In this document: piece by piece, positions 10,612 to 19,750 of the stretch
Layout: each line of letters starts with the position of its first letter
How positions within the stretch are numbered: position 1 is the first letter of the stretch
Source: Gammaproteobacteria bacterium LSUCC0096
GTDB lineage: Bacteria; Pseudomonadota; Gammaproteobacteria; Pseudomonadales; Litorivicinaceae
NCBI GenBank assembly: GCA_008087055.1
Contig: VIEA01000001.1
Coordinates: 260,514-324,513 of the forward strand
Direction: 5' to 3'
Length of the DNA stretch: 64,000 nucleotides
Made by a program: the position numbers and the translations under genes
The notes under the pieces: generated by a model
Database searches by the model: none
Seen by the model: only the letters and a program-made list of their open reading frames with translations
What the model was told of the DNA's origin: nothing

Positions 10612-11985
10612 TTAGGCGTAGACGAGTGTCGCGACGCCTAAGAAACAGAAAAAACCAACAACGTCGGTGACGGTGGTCAAAACAACACCACCTGCGAGAG
10701 CCGGATCAATTTGCATCGACTTCAAATAGCCAGGAAGTAGTGTTCCAACCAGAGCCGCCACGATCAGGTTGATAATGATGGCAATGGCAATGACATAGCC
10801 GAGAGTGAAATCACCAAACCACAGATAGGCTGCCAATCCAACAACCATCGACCAGAACAGACCGTTCGCTGATCCGATCAGTACCTCGCGACTCACCAAC
10901 GCGCGTATGTTGGCGGAGCCAACGCGGCCAAGAGCCATCCCTCGAATCACGATTGTGAGTGCCTGAGTTCCCGCAATGCCACCCATCGATGCAACGACAG
11001 GCATCAAGATCGCAAGTGCGACCACTTGCTCGAGTGTTGCTTCAAACATGCCGATAACGGCAGACGCTAAAAAGGCAGTGAGCAAGTTGATGCCAAGCCA
11101 AATAGAGCGTCTACGCACTGTTCGCACTAACGGCGCAAAGATATCTTCATCTTCATCGAGACCCGCTTGGCTCATTAAGCTGTGGTCGGCAGATGCTCGA
11201 ATCACATCGACCACGTCATCGATGGTGATCCGGCCAAGGAGCTTGCCTTTTTCATTGACGACAGGTGCACTCACAAGATCCAGACGCTCGAATCGTTGGG
11301 CAACCTCGTCTTCATGGGTCGATACAATTAATGGTTCGACCTCAGTCTCCATGATTTCTCGGATTGTTGTGGTTGGATCCGAGATCAAGATTTTTGAAAT
11401 CGGGACCTGGCCAATAAATTCATCGCGGCGATTCACAACCCACAAGTTGTCTGTCATGGGCGGCAGTTCTCGATACCGGCGGATATATCGAAGGACAACG
11501 TCAATCGTGATGTCTGGACGAACAGTCACTACGTCGGTGTTCATCAATCCGCCGGCGGAGTCCTCGTCATATGACAGAACATCTTCAACTCGCTGACGGT
11601 CTTGTGAGTCCATCGAGAGTAAGACTTCTTCGATAACTGACTCAGGAAGCTCCTGGAGCAGGTCAACCTTGTCGTCGAATTCAAAACTTTCGATCAGATT
11701 GGCGAGTTCTTCTGGCTCCAGTCGAGATACGATTTCTGCTCGTTCCTCTTCGCCCAAGTATGCGAGGACATCAGCAGCGAGCTCTTCAGCTTCAACCAAG
11801 TTCCAAAGAATGGTTCGCTGTTTGGGTGGAACTGACGATAAAAGATGGGCGATATCAGGGGCGGCAAGATCTTCGTTGATCAGTTGCCGTGCGCGAGCGA
11901 TTGCACCTTGAGATAGCGCAAGATTGATCCGCTCGAGGTTCGCCTGATTGGATTCAGCGACGAGTTCAGTGACTTGCTCGTTCAT
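10612..11985 (-). CDS. mgtE: Magnesium channel/transporter MgtE
   Basis: 457 residues from the ATG at 11985, which overlaps the ptsO stop as ATGA; a TTG two codons upstream is less likely. MgtE is a homodimeric Mg2+ channel of the inner membrane gated by cytosolic Mg2+. The domains appear in order: an acidic N domain with Glu/Leu-rich repeats (about 30-130), two CBS domains (about 135-255), and five membrane helices in the last 170 residues including GGIAGTQALTIVIRGMALG. It ends the rpoN-hpf-ptsN-rapZ-ptsO operon. No Mg2+ leader is seen because it is coupled to ptsO. Confidence 0.96.
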   Translation of the reverse strand: MNEQVTELVAESNQANLERINLALSQGAIARARQLINEDLAAPDIAHLLSSVPPKQRTILWNLVEAEELAADVLAYLGEEERAEIVSRLEPEELANLIESFEFDDKVDLLQELPESVIEEVLLSMDSQDRQRVEDVLSYDEDSAGGLMNTDVVTVRPDITIDVVLRYIRRYRELPPMTDNLWVVNRRDEFIGQVPISKILISDPTTTIREIMETEVEPLIVSTHEDEVAQRFERLDLVSAPVVNEKGKLLGRITIDDVVDVIRASADHSLMSQAGLDEDEDIFAPLVRTVRRRSIWLGINLLTAFLASAVIGMFEATLEQVVALAILMPVVASMGGIAGTQALTIVIRGMALGRVGSANIRALVSREVLIGSANGLFWSMVVGLAAYLWFGDFTLGYVIAIAIIINLIVAALVGTLLPGYLKSMQIDPALAGGVVLTTVTDVVGFFCFLGVATLVYA

Positions 11986-12260
11986 CCGCAAGGCTCTCCG
12001 AAACCATCTTCAAATAATGCCTTTAGAGCTTCAGTCGCCTCGATCTGATCATCACCAGTGATATGCAACACGAGTTCACTACCTTGGCCTGCGGCCATCA
12101 TCAGCAGTTGCATGATGCTCTTGGCATCGACCTTTCGGTTGGTCGTTGGATCTTCGAGTTCGACAACTGATGAGAACAGTGAAGCTTCTTGCGCCAACAC
12201 ATTGGCTGCACGCGCATGCAAACCGAGTAAATTTCTGACAGTAACAGGCGTAGTAATCAT
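11982..12260 (-). CDS. ptsO: Phosphocarrier protein NPr of the nitrogen PTS
   Basis: 92 residues, HPr fold. NPr takes phosphate from EI-Ntr (PtsP) and passes it to EIIA-Ntr (PtsN). The phosphorylated His15 is in LLGLHARAA, and the conserved DAKSIMQLLMMAAGQG helix follows at about residues 46-60. Linkage to rapZ, ptsN and rpoN identifies it as NPr rather than the sugar-PTS HPr. Its start is 14 bases after the end of rapZ, and its stop overlaps mgtE. Confidence 0.96.
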   Translation of the reverse strand: MITTPVTVRNLLGLHARAANVLAQEASLFSSVVELEDPTTNRKVDAKSIMQLLMMAAGQGSELVLHITGDDQIEATEALKALFEDGFGEPCG

Positions 12261-12274
12261 CGATGAGGCTTCCT

Positions 12275-13138
12275 CTATTGGTTCGATGATAGCTCGCGAT
12301 GCACAACCTGCCTATCAAGATCGAGATCATCTAAGCGCTGATTCAGTGTTTCTGTAAGAAAAACACTTCGGTGTTGACCCCCAGTGCACCCAATCGATAG
12401 GGTGAAATACTGACGCCCGGATTCTGCATGACGCGGAACCCATCGCCTGACATGGGCCTCGATTTCATCGAGAAGTTCAAAGGTCTCTGGATATTGCGAC
12501 AAGTAGTCTTTAATCGGATCGTCACGCCCTGTTAGCGGGCGTAATTCTTGCTCCCAATGTGGATTTGGAAGAGAGCGTGCATCGAACACAGTATCTGAGT
12601 CCATGGGTACGCCACGCTTAAATCCAAATGACTGGAGTTTGAGTATTAATTGAGTGGCCTTGTCGCCAGCCACTAGCTCTCGCACTTGGCTTCTGAGGGA
12701 ATGGATCGAAAGCCCTGAACTGTCGATCTTGTAGGTTGCGATATTCTGAATAGGTTCTAATCGTTCGCTTTCTCGCTTCAGCGCATCTGATAGGTGTGTT
12801 CTTTCAATTCCCGCCGATAGTGGGTGAAGGCGTCTTGTTTCGCTGAAACGTCGCGCCAGCGATTCATCGAGTGCATCAATAAACACGACATCGAGCCGGC
12901 TGACATGCTCTTTGAGCGACTTCACCAGTGCCGGTACATCGGCTGGATGACCAAGCGTTCGAATGTCGATAGATACCGCAAGATTTCGACCAGGTGATAC
13001 GGTTGAGAGTGTGGTGACAGTTTCTTTGAGAAGTGCCACGGGCAGGTTATCAATGCAATAAAAATCCAGATCTTCCAGGGCGCCTAGAGCTGAAGATTTT
13101 CCCGCTCCTGACCGACCTGAAACGATCAATAAATGCAT
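12275..13138 (-). CDS. rapZ: RNase adapter protein RapZ
   Basis: 287 residues. RapZ binds the sRNA GlmZ and presents it to RNase E, and so adjusts GlmS and amino-sugar supply for envelope synthesis; it also binds nucleotides. A Walker A motif GRSGAGKS is at residues 8-15. The C-terminal domain carries the family signature SIGCTGGQHRSV and the basic tail region expected for RNA binding. The start codon shares one base with the ptsN stop. Whether a GlmZ-like sRNA exists in this organism cannot be judged from the window. Confidence 0.96.
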   Translation of the reverse strand: MHLLIVSGRSGAGKSSALGALEDLDFYCIDNLPVALLKETVTTLSTVSPGRNLAVSIDIRTLGHPADVPALVKSLKEHVSRLDVVFIDALDESLARRFSETRRLHPLSAGIERTHLSDALKRESERLEPIQNIATYKIDSSGLSIHSLRSQVRELVAGDKATQLILKLQSFGFKRGVPMDSDTVFDARSLPNPHWEQELRPLTGRDDPIKDYLSQYPETFELLDEIEAHVRRWVPRHAESGRQYFTLSIGCTGGQHRSVFLTETLNQRLDDLDLDRQVVHRELSSNQ

Positions 13139-13608
13139 CAGGCTGCCGCTGTCTTAAACGCCTTAGAGGCGATATCAAATAGCTCGCTTGCATCAGTCGC
13201 CATTTGTAAATCGTGGCGGAACTGATCGTTAGAAAAACAATCAGCGAGTTGAGCCAATAAATTCAAATGCACTTGGTTGGTCGATTCTGGAACCAGCAAA
13301 ACGAACATGAGTTCAACGGGTTGACCATCGATCGAATCAAAATCGACCCCTTGATCCAGTTGGATTAGATAACCCCGGGTCTCTTCATCGCTGAGCGAGG
13401 CCATACGGCAATGCGGGATGGCAACTCCATAGCCAATCCCTGTTGATCCGAGCCGTTCCCGGTCAATCAGCCCTTGGTAGATATCCTCGGAATCCATTTG
13501 GCTTTCTTCCGCAATGAATTCAGCTGTGAGTTCAAGTACTCGTTTTTTGCTCGCGCCTTCAAGACTTGAGACGACGCGTTCTGGGGTAATGATGTCAGAA
13601 AGTTGCAT
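13138..13608 (-). CDS. ptsN: PTS EIIA-Ntr protein PtsN
   Basis: 156 residues. PtsN is the terminal regulator of the nitrogen PTS and influences K+ transport, sensor kinases and sigma-54-linked functions according to its phosphorylation state. The phosphorylatable His66 is in YGVAIPHCRM. The flanking SLEGASKKRVLELTAEFI and DGQPVELMFVLLVPE segments are typical EIIA type-2 features. It lies downstream of hpf behind a terminator-like hairpin, so it may be transcribed less than rpoN-hpf or partly from its own promoter. Confidence 0.97.
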   Translation of the reverse strand: MQLSDIITPERVVSSLEGASKKRVLELTAEFIAEESQMDSEDIYQGLIDRERLGSTGIGYGVAIPHCRMASLSDEETRGYLIQLDQGVDFDSIDGQPVELMFVLLVPESTNQVHLNLLAQLADCFSNDQFRHDLQMATDASELFDIASKAFKTAAA

Positions 13609-13630
13609 GCATTCGATATCTTGTGGTGAT

Positions 13631-13655
13631 TAAAAGGGCGACCTCATGTCGCCCT
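13631..13655 (-). terminator. Rho-independent terminator-like hairpin between hpf and ptsN
   Basis: On the minus strand an 8-bp G+C-rich perfect stem (AGGGCGAC/GTCGCCCT) with a 5-base loop is followed directly by TTTT. It lies between the hpf stop and the ptsN start. Because the operon continues into ptsN, it probably acts as an attenuator that reduces distal expression. The T-run is short, so it may be leaky. Confidence 0.7.
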
Positions 13656-13674
13656 GCACAATTGTATGATGCTT

Positions 13675-13974
13675 TTAGTGTCCGTGCATACGGCTGATGG
13701 TTTTTTCCCGATGTTTTACCAATTGGCGATCGAGTTTATCGGCCATCGCATCAATTGCAGCGTACATATCATCATGCTCCGCTGACGCGTGCACATCCGC
13801 ACCGGCAACATGCACGTTGCCTTCTGCTTTTTGGCGACTTTTTTCAACAGTGAGTGTGATTTCCACTTTGGTAATGTGTTCAGCGTGACGTTCGATTCGG
13901 TCGAGTTTTTCAGTGACATAAGATTTCAGTGCATCTGTTACGTCGAGTTGATGACCGCTAATGCTGATTTGCAT
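13675..13974 (-). CDS. hpf: Ribosome hibernation promoting factor, short form
   Basis: 99 residues from the ATG at 13974, which has AAGGAG eight bases upstream; an apparent 17-residue extension is unlikely to be translated. HPF binds the 30S decoding centre and promotes 70S dimerisation in stationary phase. The protein has the short HPF/YfiA domain only (MQISISGHQLDVTDALKSYV, then KVEITLTVEKSRQKAEG) with the basic conserved patch near the C-terminus. Location between rpoN and ptsN is the classic gammaproteobacterial one. Confidence 0.96.
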   Translation of the reverse strand: MQISISGHQLDVTDALKSYVTEKLDRIERHAEHITKVEITLTVEKSRQKAEGNVHVAGADVHASAEHDDMYAAIDAMADKLDRQLVKHREKTISRMHGH

Positions 13975-13998
13975 ACCTTTCTCCTTTTTCTTGTGCTT

Positions 13999-14052
13999 TG
14001 AGGCATACCTTAGCCTCATCCTCACTATGCGCTTTTTCGTCTCTGACGAAAA
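13999..14052 (-). promoter_or_regulatory. Two hairpins in the rpoN-hpf spacer
   Basis: A perfect 8-bp inverted repeat with a 3-base loop (14034-14041 and 14045-14052) begins three bases past the rpoN stop. A second 6-bp inverted repeat with an 8-base loop (13999-14004 and 14013-14018) lies just before the hpf Shine-Dalgarno. The first is A+T-rich and not followed by a T-run on the minus strand, so it is not a normal terminator. mRNA processing, stabilisation or partial attenuation are all possible; the function is unknown. Confidence 0.5.
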
Positions 14053-14054
14053 CC

Positions 14055-15482
14055 CTAAAACACCTGTTTTCTTTCGCTTGATCCACCAATTCCGAGCATC
14101 TCACGGTACTTTGCAACGGTGCGTCGAGCCACTTTAAAACCGCGGTCTGATAGAAGTTCGCTTAACTTATTATCAGACAACGGTTTCTTTGGATTTTCCT
14201 CGCCTATCAACTCTTTAATGTGTTCTTTAATGGCTGTCGATGATGCTTCTCCGCCGCCGTCAGTGCCGACATGGCTTGAGAAGAAGTATTTCAATTCCAA
14301 TGTCCCGCGCGGGGTGTGCATGTACTTTTGTGTGGTGACGCGAGAAATCGTGGATTCATGCATTTCGACGCGTTCTGCAATATCTGCAAGAACCATCGGT
14401 TTCATCGCAACAGGCCCCTTTTCAAAGAACTCGATTTGCTCTTCGACGATACATGTACCGACTTTCAACAGAGTCTCAGCGCGCGATTTCAAACTTTTGA
14501 CGAACCAACGTGCTTCCTGCAGTTGGTTTTTTAAGTAGTCATTGGTTTCGCTTTTATCGCCCGCTTTAATGTAGTTCTGATACGTTTGGTTGATTCCAAC
14601 GCGCGGCAATGCATCCGGATTGAGTTCGACAATCCAGCCATCTTCATTGCGGCGAACGATGAGGTCAGGCGTCACATATTCAGGTTCACTGCTCCCGATA
14701 TGACTTCCTGGTTTGGGATCGAGCGACCGAATCAGTTCAAGCGCTAAATCGAGCTCTTCATCCGAGCATTTTAAGGCGCGTTTTAATCCACTCCGATCCT
14801 TTTTCGTCAAAAGATCCAGATGATTTTGCACGAGTGCGAGCGGCAGTCTGACATCGCCGCCGAGCAAACCGAGCGCTGCCAGTTGGACAGCGAGCGACTC
14901 AGCTATTCCACGCGCCCCCACACCGACAGGATCGAGTCGTTGGATCTGGTGGAGAACGCATTCAACTTCATCAAGTTCAAGATCTTCAAGCTCCTCACCC
15001 AATGCGTCAGTGATTTCCTGAAGATCAGCATCCAAGAACCCATCGCTATCAATCGAGTCGATTAAGACCCGCGCGATAAGCATGTCGCGCTCGGTCAGAG
15101 GCATCAAGTTCAGTTGCCAGAGCAAGTGATCCGATAGCGTTAGCACCTCAGATGTCCGACTTTCGAAACTATCGTATTCATCGTCAGATGCCGTTCGCGT
15201 CATCGGTCGATTTAAATCGAAGTGGTTGGTATCCGACCAATCCGTTTCAACGGCGACTTCAACGGATTCAATAGGGGTGTCTTGTTCTCGCACATCATTG
15301 TCAGATGGCTCGGCGTATTGTTCGATCTCATCCTCGCGTTCAAGCAGAGGGTTTTCTTCTAAAGCACGTGAGATTTCTTGTTGCAGATCGAGCGTCGACA
15401 TTTGCAGCAGTTTGATGGCCTGCTGCAGTTGAGGCGTCATGGTCAGGCTTTGCCCGATTTTGAGCTGGAGTGCCTGTTTCAT
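14055..15482 (-). CDS. rpoN: RNA polymerase sigma-54 factor
   Basis: 475 residues. RpoN directs RNA polymerase to -24/-12 promoters and needs AAA+ activators. Region I is the Gln/Leu-rich N-terminus (residues 1-50, [19 protein letters not shown]), followed by an acidic region II at about 50-110 and then the core-binding domain. The C-terminus has the helix-turn-helix and the RpoN box [10 protein letters not shown] at about 452-461. Its start overlaps the lptB stop as ATGA, the usual linkage of lptB with rpoN. Confidence 0.98.
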   Translation of the reverse strand: MKQALQLKIGQSLTMTPQLQQAIKLLQMSTLDLQQEISRALEENPLLEREDEIEQYAEPSDNDVREQDTPIESVEVAVETDWSDTNHFDLNRPMTRTASDDEYDSFESRTSEVLTLSDHLLWQLNLMPLTERDMLIARVLIDSIDSDGFLDADLQEITDALGEELEDLELDEVECVLHQIQRLDPVGVGARGIAESLAVQLAALGLLGGDVRLPLALVQNHLDLLTKKDRSGLKRALKCSDEELDLALELIRSLDPKPGSHIGSSEPEYVTPDLIVRRNEDGWIVELNPDALPRVGINQTYQNYIKAGDKSETNDYLKNQLQEARWFVKSLKSRAETLLKVGTCIVEEQIEFFEKGPVAMKPMVLADIAERVEMHESTISRVTTQKYMHTPRGTLELKYFFSSHVGTDGGGEASSTAIKEHIKELIGEENPKKPLSDNKLSELLSDRGFKVARRTVAKYREMLGIGGSSERKQVF

Positions 15483-16216
15483 TCGGGAAGTGTCATTGTA
15501 AATTGTTCGCCAAGATACACCTGGCGAACATCTTTGTTGACCAGAAGGCTCGCCGGCGGCCCTTCGGCAAGAACGCGTCCCGCGTTGACGATATATCCTC
15601 GATGGCAGATACCAAGTGTTTCTCGCACATTATGATCTGTAATCAAAACACCGATACCGCGAGCAGCTAAGTGTTTGATGATGTCTTGAATATCTGACAC
15701 TGAGATCGGATCGACCCCGGCAAACGGTTCGTCGAGCAGCATAAATTTGGGATTGGAGCAGAGTGCGCGCGCAATTTCGACGCGCCGCCGCTCACCACCT
15801 GATAGCGCCATCCCCTTGGTTGCAGAGAGGTGTCCTAGGTGGAATTCATCCAGGAGTCTCTCGCGTTCGCGTTGCCGATCATTTTTGGTGAGGTCAGAGC
15901 GCAACTCGAGAATTGCCATCAAGTTGTCAGACACAGTCAGTTTTCTGAAAACCGACGCTTCTTGGGGGAGATAGCCTAATCCTGCTTTTGCTCGCCCATG
16001 CATGGGTGTGCGCGTAATGTCTTTATCACCGATCAGAATTTGGCCTGCATCTTGTGTTACGAGGCCCACGATCATGTAGAAGCTTGTTGTTTTCCCGGCA
16101 CCATTTGGACCAAGTAGTCCTACGATCTCACCTGGGCTCACTGCCATCGACAGATCGGAGACCACTTCACGTCCCTTGTATGCTTTTTTGAGGTGTCGAG
16201 CGATCAGGTCTGTCAT
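15479..16216 (-). CDS. lptB: LPS export ABC transporter ATPase LptB
   Basis: 245 residues. LptB is the cytoplasmic ATPase that with LptF and LptG extracts lipopolysaccharide from the inner membrane. Visible motifs are Walker [10 protein letters not shown] (36-44), Q-loop region [11 protein letters not shown], signature [15 protein letters not shown], Walker B with DEPFAGVDP and the switch His in [10 protein letters not shown]. It overlaps lptA and rpoN by four bases each. LptF and LptG are not in the window. Confidence 0.98.
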   Translation of the reverse strand: MTDLIARHLKKAYKGREVVSDLSMAVSPGEIVGLLGPNGAGKTTSFYMIVGLVTQDAGQILIGDKDITRTPMHGRAKAGLGYLPQEASVFRKLTVSDNLMAILELRSDLTKNDRQRERERLLDEFHLGHLSATKGMALSGGERRRVEIARALCSNPKFMLLDEPFAGVDPISVSDIQDIIKHLAARGIGVLITDHNVRETLGICHRGYIVNAGRVLAEGPPASLLVNKDVRQVYLGEQFTMTLPE

Positions 16217-16701
16217 TTTTTCTTCGGCTGCATCGTCATATTGACTCGCTTGGAGCGATTACCTGATGCGGTCACCTCGCCGGTATTCAGGTCATAGGTG
16301 ATTTCGGGCCCGGAAAACTCAGATTCTTCTGATGTGATGATTGCATTACCGGTCAAAACAACGCGATCACTGTCGTAGGAGTAATAGATTGTTGAGGCCC
16401 GGCCTTTGACAGGTTCTTTATCAGTTTTGCGGCGGAGGTTTTCAAAGCGTGCTGGCTGCCCTTTGGAAACAAACGTCTCCACTTCGCCCGCTTCGTTGGT
16501 TTTCAGATTGACCACGTCTCCTTCGAGTTTCAATGTGCCCTGCGTAACAACAACTGCACCTGAGTACTCCGCTTGGCTTTGCTTTTCGTTAATCACTGCG
16601 TTGTCCGCTGTGATCTCAATCGGTTGATCGCGATCTTCGGGTAGTGCAAAAGCGAATGGTGTGATCAGCCAAATTACTGCGATGAAGTAGCGCTTCGCCA
16701 T
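16213..16701 (-). CDS. lptA: Periplasmic LPS-binding bridge protein LptA
   Basis: 162 residues with a signal peptide ([19 protein letters not shown]) and an OstA/LptA beta-jellyroll domain. LptA molecules join LptC to LptD to form the LPS bridge across the periplasm. Family segments seen are [22 protein letters not shown] (shown in part) and the [18 protein letters not shown] strand pair near the C-terminus. The start overlaps lptC by 28 bases. Confidence 0.95.
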   Translation of the reverse strand: MAKRYFIAVIWLITPFAFALPEDRDQPIEITADNAVINEKQSQAEYSGAVVVTQGTLKLEGDVVNLKTNEAGEVETFVSKGQPARFENLRRKTDKEPVKGRASTIYYSYDSDRVVLTGNAIITSEESEFSGPEITYDLNTGEVTASGNRSKRVNMTMQPKKK

Positions 16702-17246
16702 TGCGTCCTCACTTTATCTCCGAGGGTGTATTCGTTGGTATTTAAGTTCATAACCAATTCGTCACCGACGCTTTGCGATCCGCCTTGCACGAGAGTTGTT
16801 GTCGTCTTTGACGTGACGAGGTCGGTCGTTTGATCCCAGTGCAGCGTCTCACCGCTTAATTGCCATGGATCCTTACCGTCTTCGAGTCGGTTTGCGATCA
16901 CGTTATCAGTAAGGTGCAGTCGATTGCGATCGGCCGTTAATTCGCCGTGATCACCTTCGATATACCAAGTCGCGGGTGGGCGTTCGAGCCAGAGTTTTGG
17001 ATCCACAAGCTCTGCGTTGGCGCGGTTTCCAAAGTCCAGCAGGCTTGTTGCGACTAGAGTGGTCTCGAGTTGGCCATTTGGATCAAATTGACGTTGGTAC
17101 ACGCCCTCCATGAAGGCATCAGGCCGTTGGTCGGCAATTTCTTTCAATGCAGGATCAAGTGTGGTTTTCGTTGTTGGTTCGGATAAACCAAAGATCAGAG
17201 CAACAGCACCGACTGCGATCACAATAAGGCGACTCCAGCCGTTCAC
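16674..17246 (-). CDS. lptC: LPS export protein LptC
   Basis: 190 residues with a single N-terminal membrane anchor (about 5-21) and a periplasmic jellyroll domain. LptC passes LPS from LptB2FG to LptA. Sequence conservation in this family is low, but the segment AFMEGVYQRQFDPNGQLETTL and the position between kdsC and lptA identify it. It overlaps kdsC by four bases. Confidence 0.94.
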   Translation of the reverse strand: MNGWSRLIVIAVGAVALIFGLSEPTTKTTLDPALKEIADQRPDAFMEGVYQRQFDPNGQLETTLVATSLLDFGNRANAELVDPKLWLERPPATWYIEGDHGELTADRNRLHLTDNVIANRLEDGKDPWQLSGETLHWDQTTDLVTSKTTTTLVQGGSQSVGDELVMNLNTNEYTLGDKVRTQWRSATSSQ

Positions 17247-17755
17247 ACGCTGTCTCCACGAAACAACGCGAGTGCATCAAACCCCTGAGCCTCGAGAAGG
17301 AATTCGCAGAGCTCCCGAACGGCGCCTTGGCCACCTGCCTTCAAAGTGACGAAAGCGGCGGCTTCTTGAACTTGTGAGGGTGCATTCGGAACGCTTGCAA
17401 AAAAACCAGCGATATCGAGTGCTGTGAGATCTGGAAAGTCATCTCCCATATACCCGACATCTTTCTTTTCGAGTGCAAGCTCATTTGCGAGATTCTCAAG
17501 TGCGCGGCCTTTATCTTCCCGTCCCTGGATCACGAAATCCACGCCCAGTTCTGAAAAACGCCTTTCAACCATTGGTGATTGCCGGCCGGTAATGATTGCC
17601 GTTTGAATGCCTGCTTTTTGTAATAACTTGAGCCCAAGGCCATCGAGAATATTAAACGCTTTCAGTGCGTCTCCGTCGATGCCGTAATACAGAGTGCCAT
17701 CGGTAAACACTCCATCAACATCAAATGCCATGAGTCGAACAGTTTGTGCGCTCAT
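17243..17755 (-). CDS. kdsC: 3-deoxy-D-manno-octulosonate 8-phosphate phosphatase KdsC
   Basis: 170 residues, HAD superfamily. It removes phosphate from KDO 8-phosphate to give KDO for LPS inner-core synthesis. The catalytic Asp pair is D12 and D14 in LMAFDVDGVFTDG, followed by AIITGRQSP (motif II) and YMGDDFPDLTAL (motif IV). The small size without a cap domain fits the tetrameric KdsC class. Next to kdsD, as in Escherichia coli; overlaps kdsD and lptC by four bases each. Confidence 0.97.
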   Translation of the reverse strand: MSAQTVRLMAFDVDGVFTDGTLYYGIDGDALKAFNILDGLGLKLLQKAGIQTAIITGRQSPMVERRFSELGVDFVIQGREDKGRALENLANELALEKKDVGYMGDDFPDLTALDIAGFFASVPNAPSQVQEAAAFVTLKAGGQGAVRELCEFLLEAQGFDALALFRGDSV

Positions 17756-18711
17756 ACAACACCTGCTTGCAGAAGGTCATGCATATTCAATACGCCAACA
17801 GGCAAATCATTATGAACAATGACCACCGCATTGATCCGCTTTTCTTGCATTACACGTACCGCCATCGCTGCCAGAGCGCCTTGCTCGATGGTGGTACCAC
17901 CTTGGGTCATGATTTCACGTATCTGGCGATCCCTGAGATCGTGCCCAGCTTCGATGGCACGACGCAAGTCACCATCCGAGAATACGCCGATAAGTCGACC
18001 ATCGTTATCCAAAACGGTCGTAAAGCCGAGGCGTTTTGCAGTCATTTCCAAGAGTGCTTCCGATAATGTTGCGCTGTCGGAAACGGATGGGAGTGCATCA
18101 CCGGTATGCATAATGTCATCGACTTTCAGAAGTAGTTTGCGACCAAGTGCGCCACCTGGATGGCTGAATGCGAAATCTTCGTGTGAAAAGCCTTTCGCTT
18201 CGAGCAGGGCGATGGCGAGAGCGTCCCCCATGACCAGTGCTGCAGTGGTGCTTGATGTTGGTGCTAGATTCAATGGGCATGCTTCTTCAGATACAGACAC
18301 CAAAAGATGAGCATCAGAAGCCCGGCCGAGGGTCGAATTCGCATCACCGGTCATACTGATTAACGGCGTACCGAGTCGCTGGATGAGCGGAAGGAGTAAT
18401 ACAATTTCCGCAGAGGTTCCGCTATTGGATAGCGCAAGCACCACATCTTTGGAGGTCAGCATGCCGAGGTCGCCATGTGATGCTTCTGCAGGGTGCATGA
18501 AAAATGCTGGGGTACCAGTCGATGCGAGTGTCGCTGCAATTTTGCTGCCGATATGTCCCGATTTCCCCATTCCTGTTACAACAATTCGGCCCTCGCAGCG
18601 AAGGCAGATATCGCAGGCTGTATTAAAGTCTTCGTTCAATTGCCCTGTTAACTGAGCGATTGCTTCGGCTTCAAGTTGGATGGTTCGTTTCGCTGACTCG
18701 ATAAAACTCAT
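17752..18711 (-). CDS. kdsD: D-arabinose 5-phosphate isomerase KdsD
   Basis: 319 residues from the ATG at 18711, whose TAATG overlap with the yrbG stop fixes the start; a 48-residue upstream extension lies inside yrbG and does not resemble the family. KdsD converts ribulose 5-phosphate to arabinose 5-phosphate, the first committed step to KDO. It has an SIS sugar-isomerase domain (about 40-170, with GRIVVTGMGKSGHIG and HPAEASHGDLGML) and two C-terminal CBS domains (about 205-319). Confidence 0.96.
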   Translation of the reverse strand: MSFIESAKRTIQLEAEAIAQLTGQLNEDFNTACDICLRCEGRIVVTGMGKSGHIGSKIAATLASTGTPAFFMHPAEASHGDLGMLTSKDVVLALSNSGTSAEIVLLLPLIQRLGTPLISMTGDANSTLGRASDAHLLVSVSEEACPLNLAPTSSTTAALVMGDALAIALLEAKGFSHEDFAFSHPGGALGRKLLLKVDDIMHTGDALPSVSDSATLSEALLEMTAKRLGFTTVLDNDGRLIGVFSDGDLRRAIEAGHDLRDRQIREIMTQGGTTIEQGALAAMAVRVMQEKRINAVVIVHNDLPVGVLNMHDLLQAGVV

Positions 18712-19652
18712 TAATTCGGCACGATCGTTGCAGATATGTGCCAAAGATAGCTTACGTACAAGAGAATCAAAAGGATTCCGTACGATCGTTTGAGTGTTCC
18801 ATGAGCTCCGAAGCGGGCGAGAAGCCACAAAAGAACGGTAAGACCGAGTGTCCATGGAAGGTCTCGGGTAAATACATCCTCTTCAATTGCAAACGGCGAA
18901 ATCATTGCGGCGATGCCAATAACGCCTAAGAAATTAAAGAAATTCGAACCAATTACAGTGCCGAGAGCCATGTCTGTTTTGTTCTTCAGGGCTGATGCCA
19001 TCGATGCCGCTAACTCGGGAAGCGATGTTCCTATTGCCACGATCGTCAGGCCAATAATGAGTTCAGAGACACCGAAATAACGCGCAACCTCGGTCGCACC
19101 CCAGACGAGTGCTTTGGAACTACCGAGTAATACCAAGAGGCCGCCTAATGTGAGGATTAGGGCTGCCGGCAAGGACAGATCAGGGATTTCAGTCTCATCA
19201 GCGACCTGCGATTCATCTTTCATAAGTTGGTAAAGCACCACCGGCAGTGTGGCGATTAGCGCAACGCCAGCCCACAGGTCATACACCCCTCGATAGGCCA
19301 GCGCATAGACGCATAGACAGACGAAGATAAGTAGCGGTAGCTCACGCCGAACCAAAGGGCGAGGTACTAATAACGGAAATACGCAAGCGGTCGCGCCAAG
19401 CACTAGTGCGATATTGGTGATGTTCGAACCCAGAGCATTACCAAGTGCGAGTCCCGGGCTTCCTTCATAGGCGGCGACAGCAGAAACCAGAAGCTCTGGG
19501 GCAGATGTACCAATTGAGACGATCGTGAGGCCTATGAGGAAGTGACTCATGCCGAGGCGGGATGCAAGGCTTGCAGCGCCCTCAACAAATTTATCTGCGC
19601 TAATAACGGTCAGTGCGATGCCTAAAATGATGGCAACGGTGGCCCAAACCAT
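18711..19652 (-). CDS. yrbG: Calcium/sodium antiporter YrbG
   Basis: 313 residues, inner-membrane protein with about ten helices arranged as an inverted repeat. The two alpha-repeat motifs of the Ca2+/cation antiporter family are visible: GLTIVSIGTSAPELLVS in the first half and GLTIVAIGTSLPELAAS in the second. It probably exchanges Ca2+ for Na+, although the exact ions are not certain for bacterial members. It is the first gene of the minus-strand kds-lpt-rpoN run and diverges from mlaF, as in Escherichia coli. Confidence 0.95.
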   Translation of the reverse strand: MVWATVAIILGIALTVISADKFVEGAASLASRLGMSHFLIGLTIVSIGTSAPELLVSAVAAYEGSPGLALGNALGSNITNIALVLGATACVFPLLVPRPLVRRELPLLIFVCLCVYALAYRGVYDLWAGVALIATLPVVLYQLMKDESQVADETEIPDLSLPAALILTLGGLLVLLGSSKALVWGATEVARYFGVSELIIGLTIVAIGTSLPELAASMASALKNKTDMALGTVIGSNFFNFLGVIGIAAMISPFAIEEDVFTRDLPWTLGLTVLLWLLARFGAHGTLKRSYGILLILLYVSYLWHISATIVPN

Positions 19653-19750
19653 ATGATGACTCCTGAACGTGATGCGACATTAAACATGTTGTGGCTAAGC
19701 TCTGCTACACTCAGCGCCAGATTATTTGAACGAAGTGAATCCAATCGATT
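19653..19750. promoter_or_regulatory. Divergent yrbG/mlaF promoter region
   Basis: These 98 bases separate two divergent operons (kds-lpt-rpoN and mla-murA-his) and must hold at least some of their control signals. A TACACT hexamer at 19706-19711 could be a plus-strand -10 element for mlaF, but I see no good -35 at the right spacing. No clear operator was recognised. Confidence 0.4.

Noticed and set aside
10976-11596. 206-codon plus-strand frame opposite mgtE
   Set aside because: Ser/Thr/Arg-rich product without domains, fully within a well-conserved gene on the other strand.
14034-14052. 8-bp inverted repeat after rpoN as an intrinsic terminator
   Set aside because: On the minus strand it is followed by AGCGC rather than T residues and the stem is A+T-rich; kept as a hairpin only.
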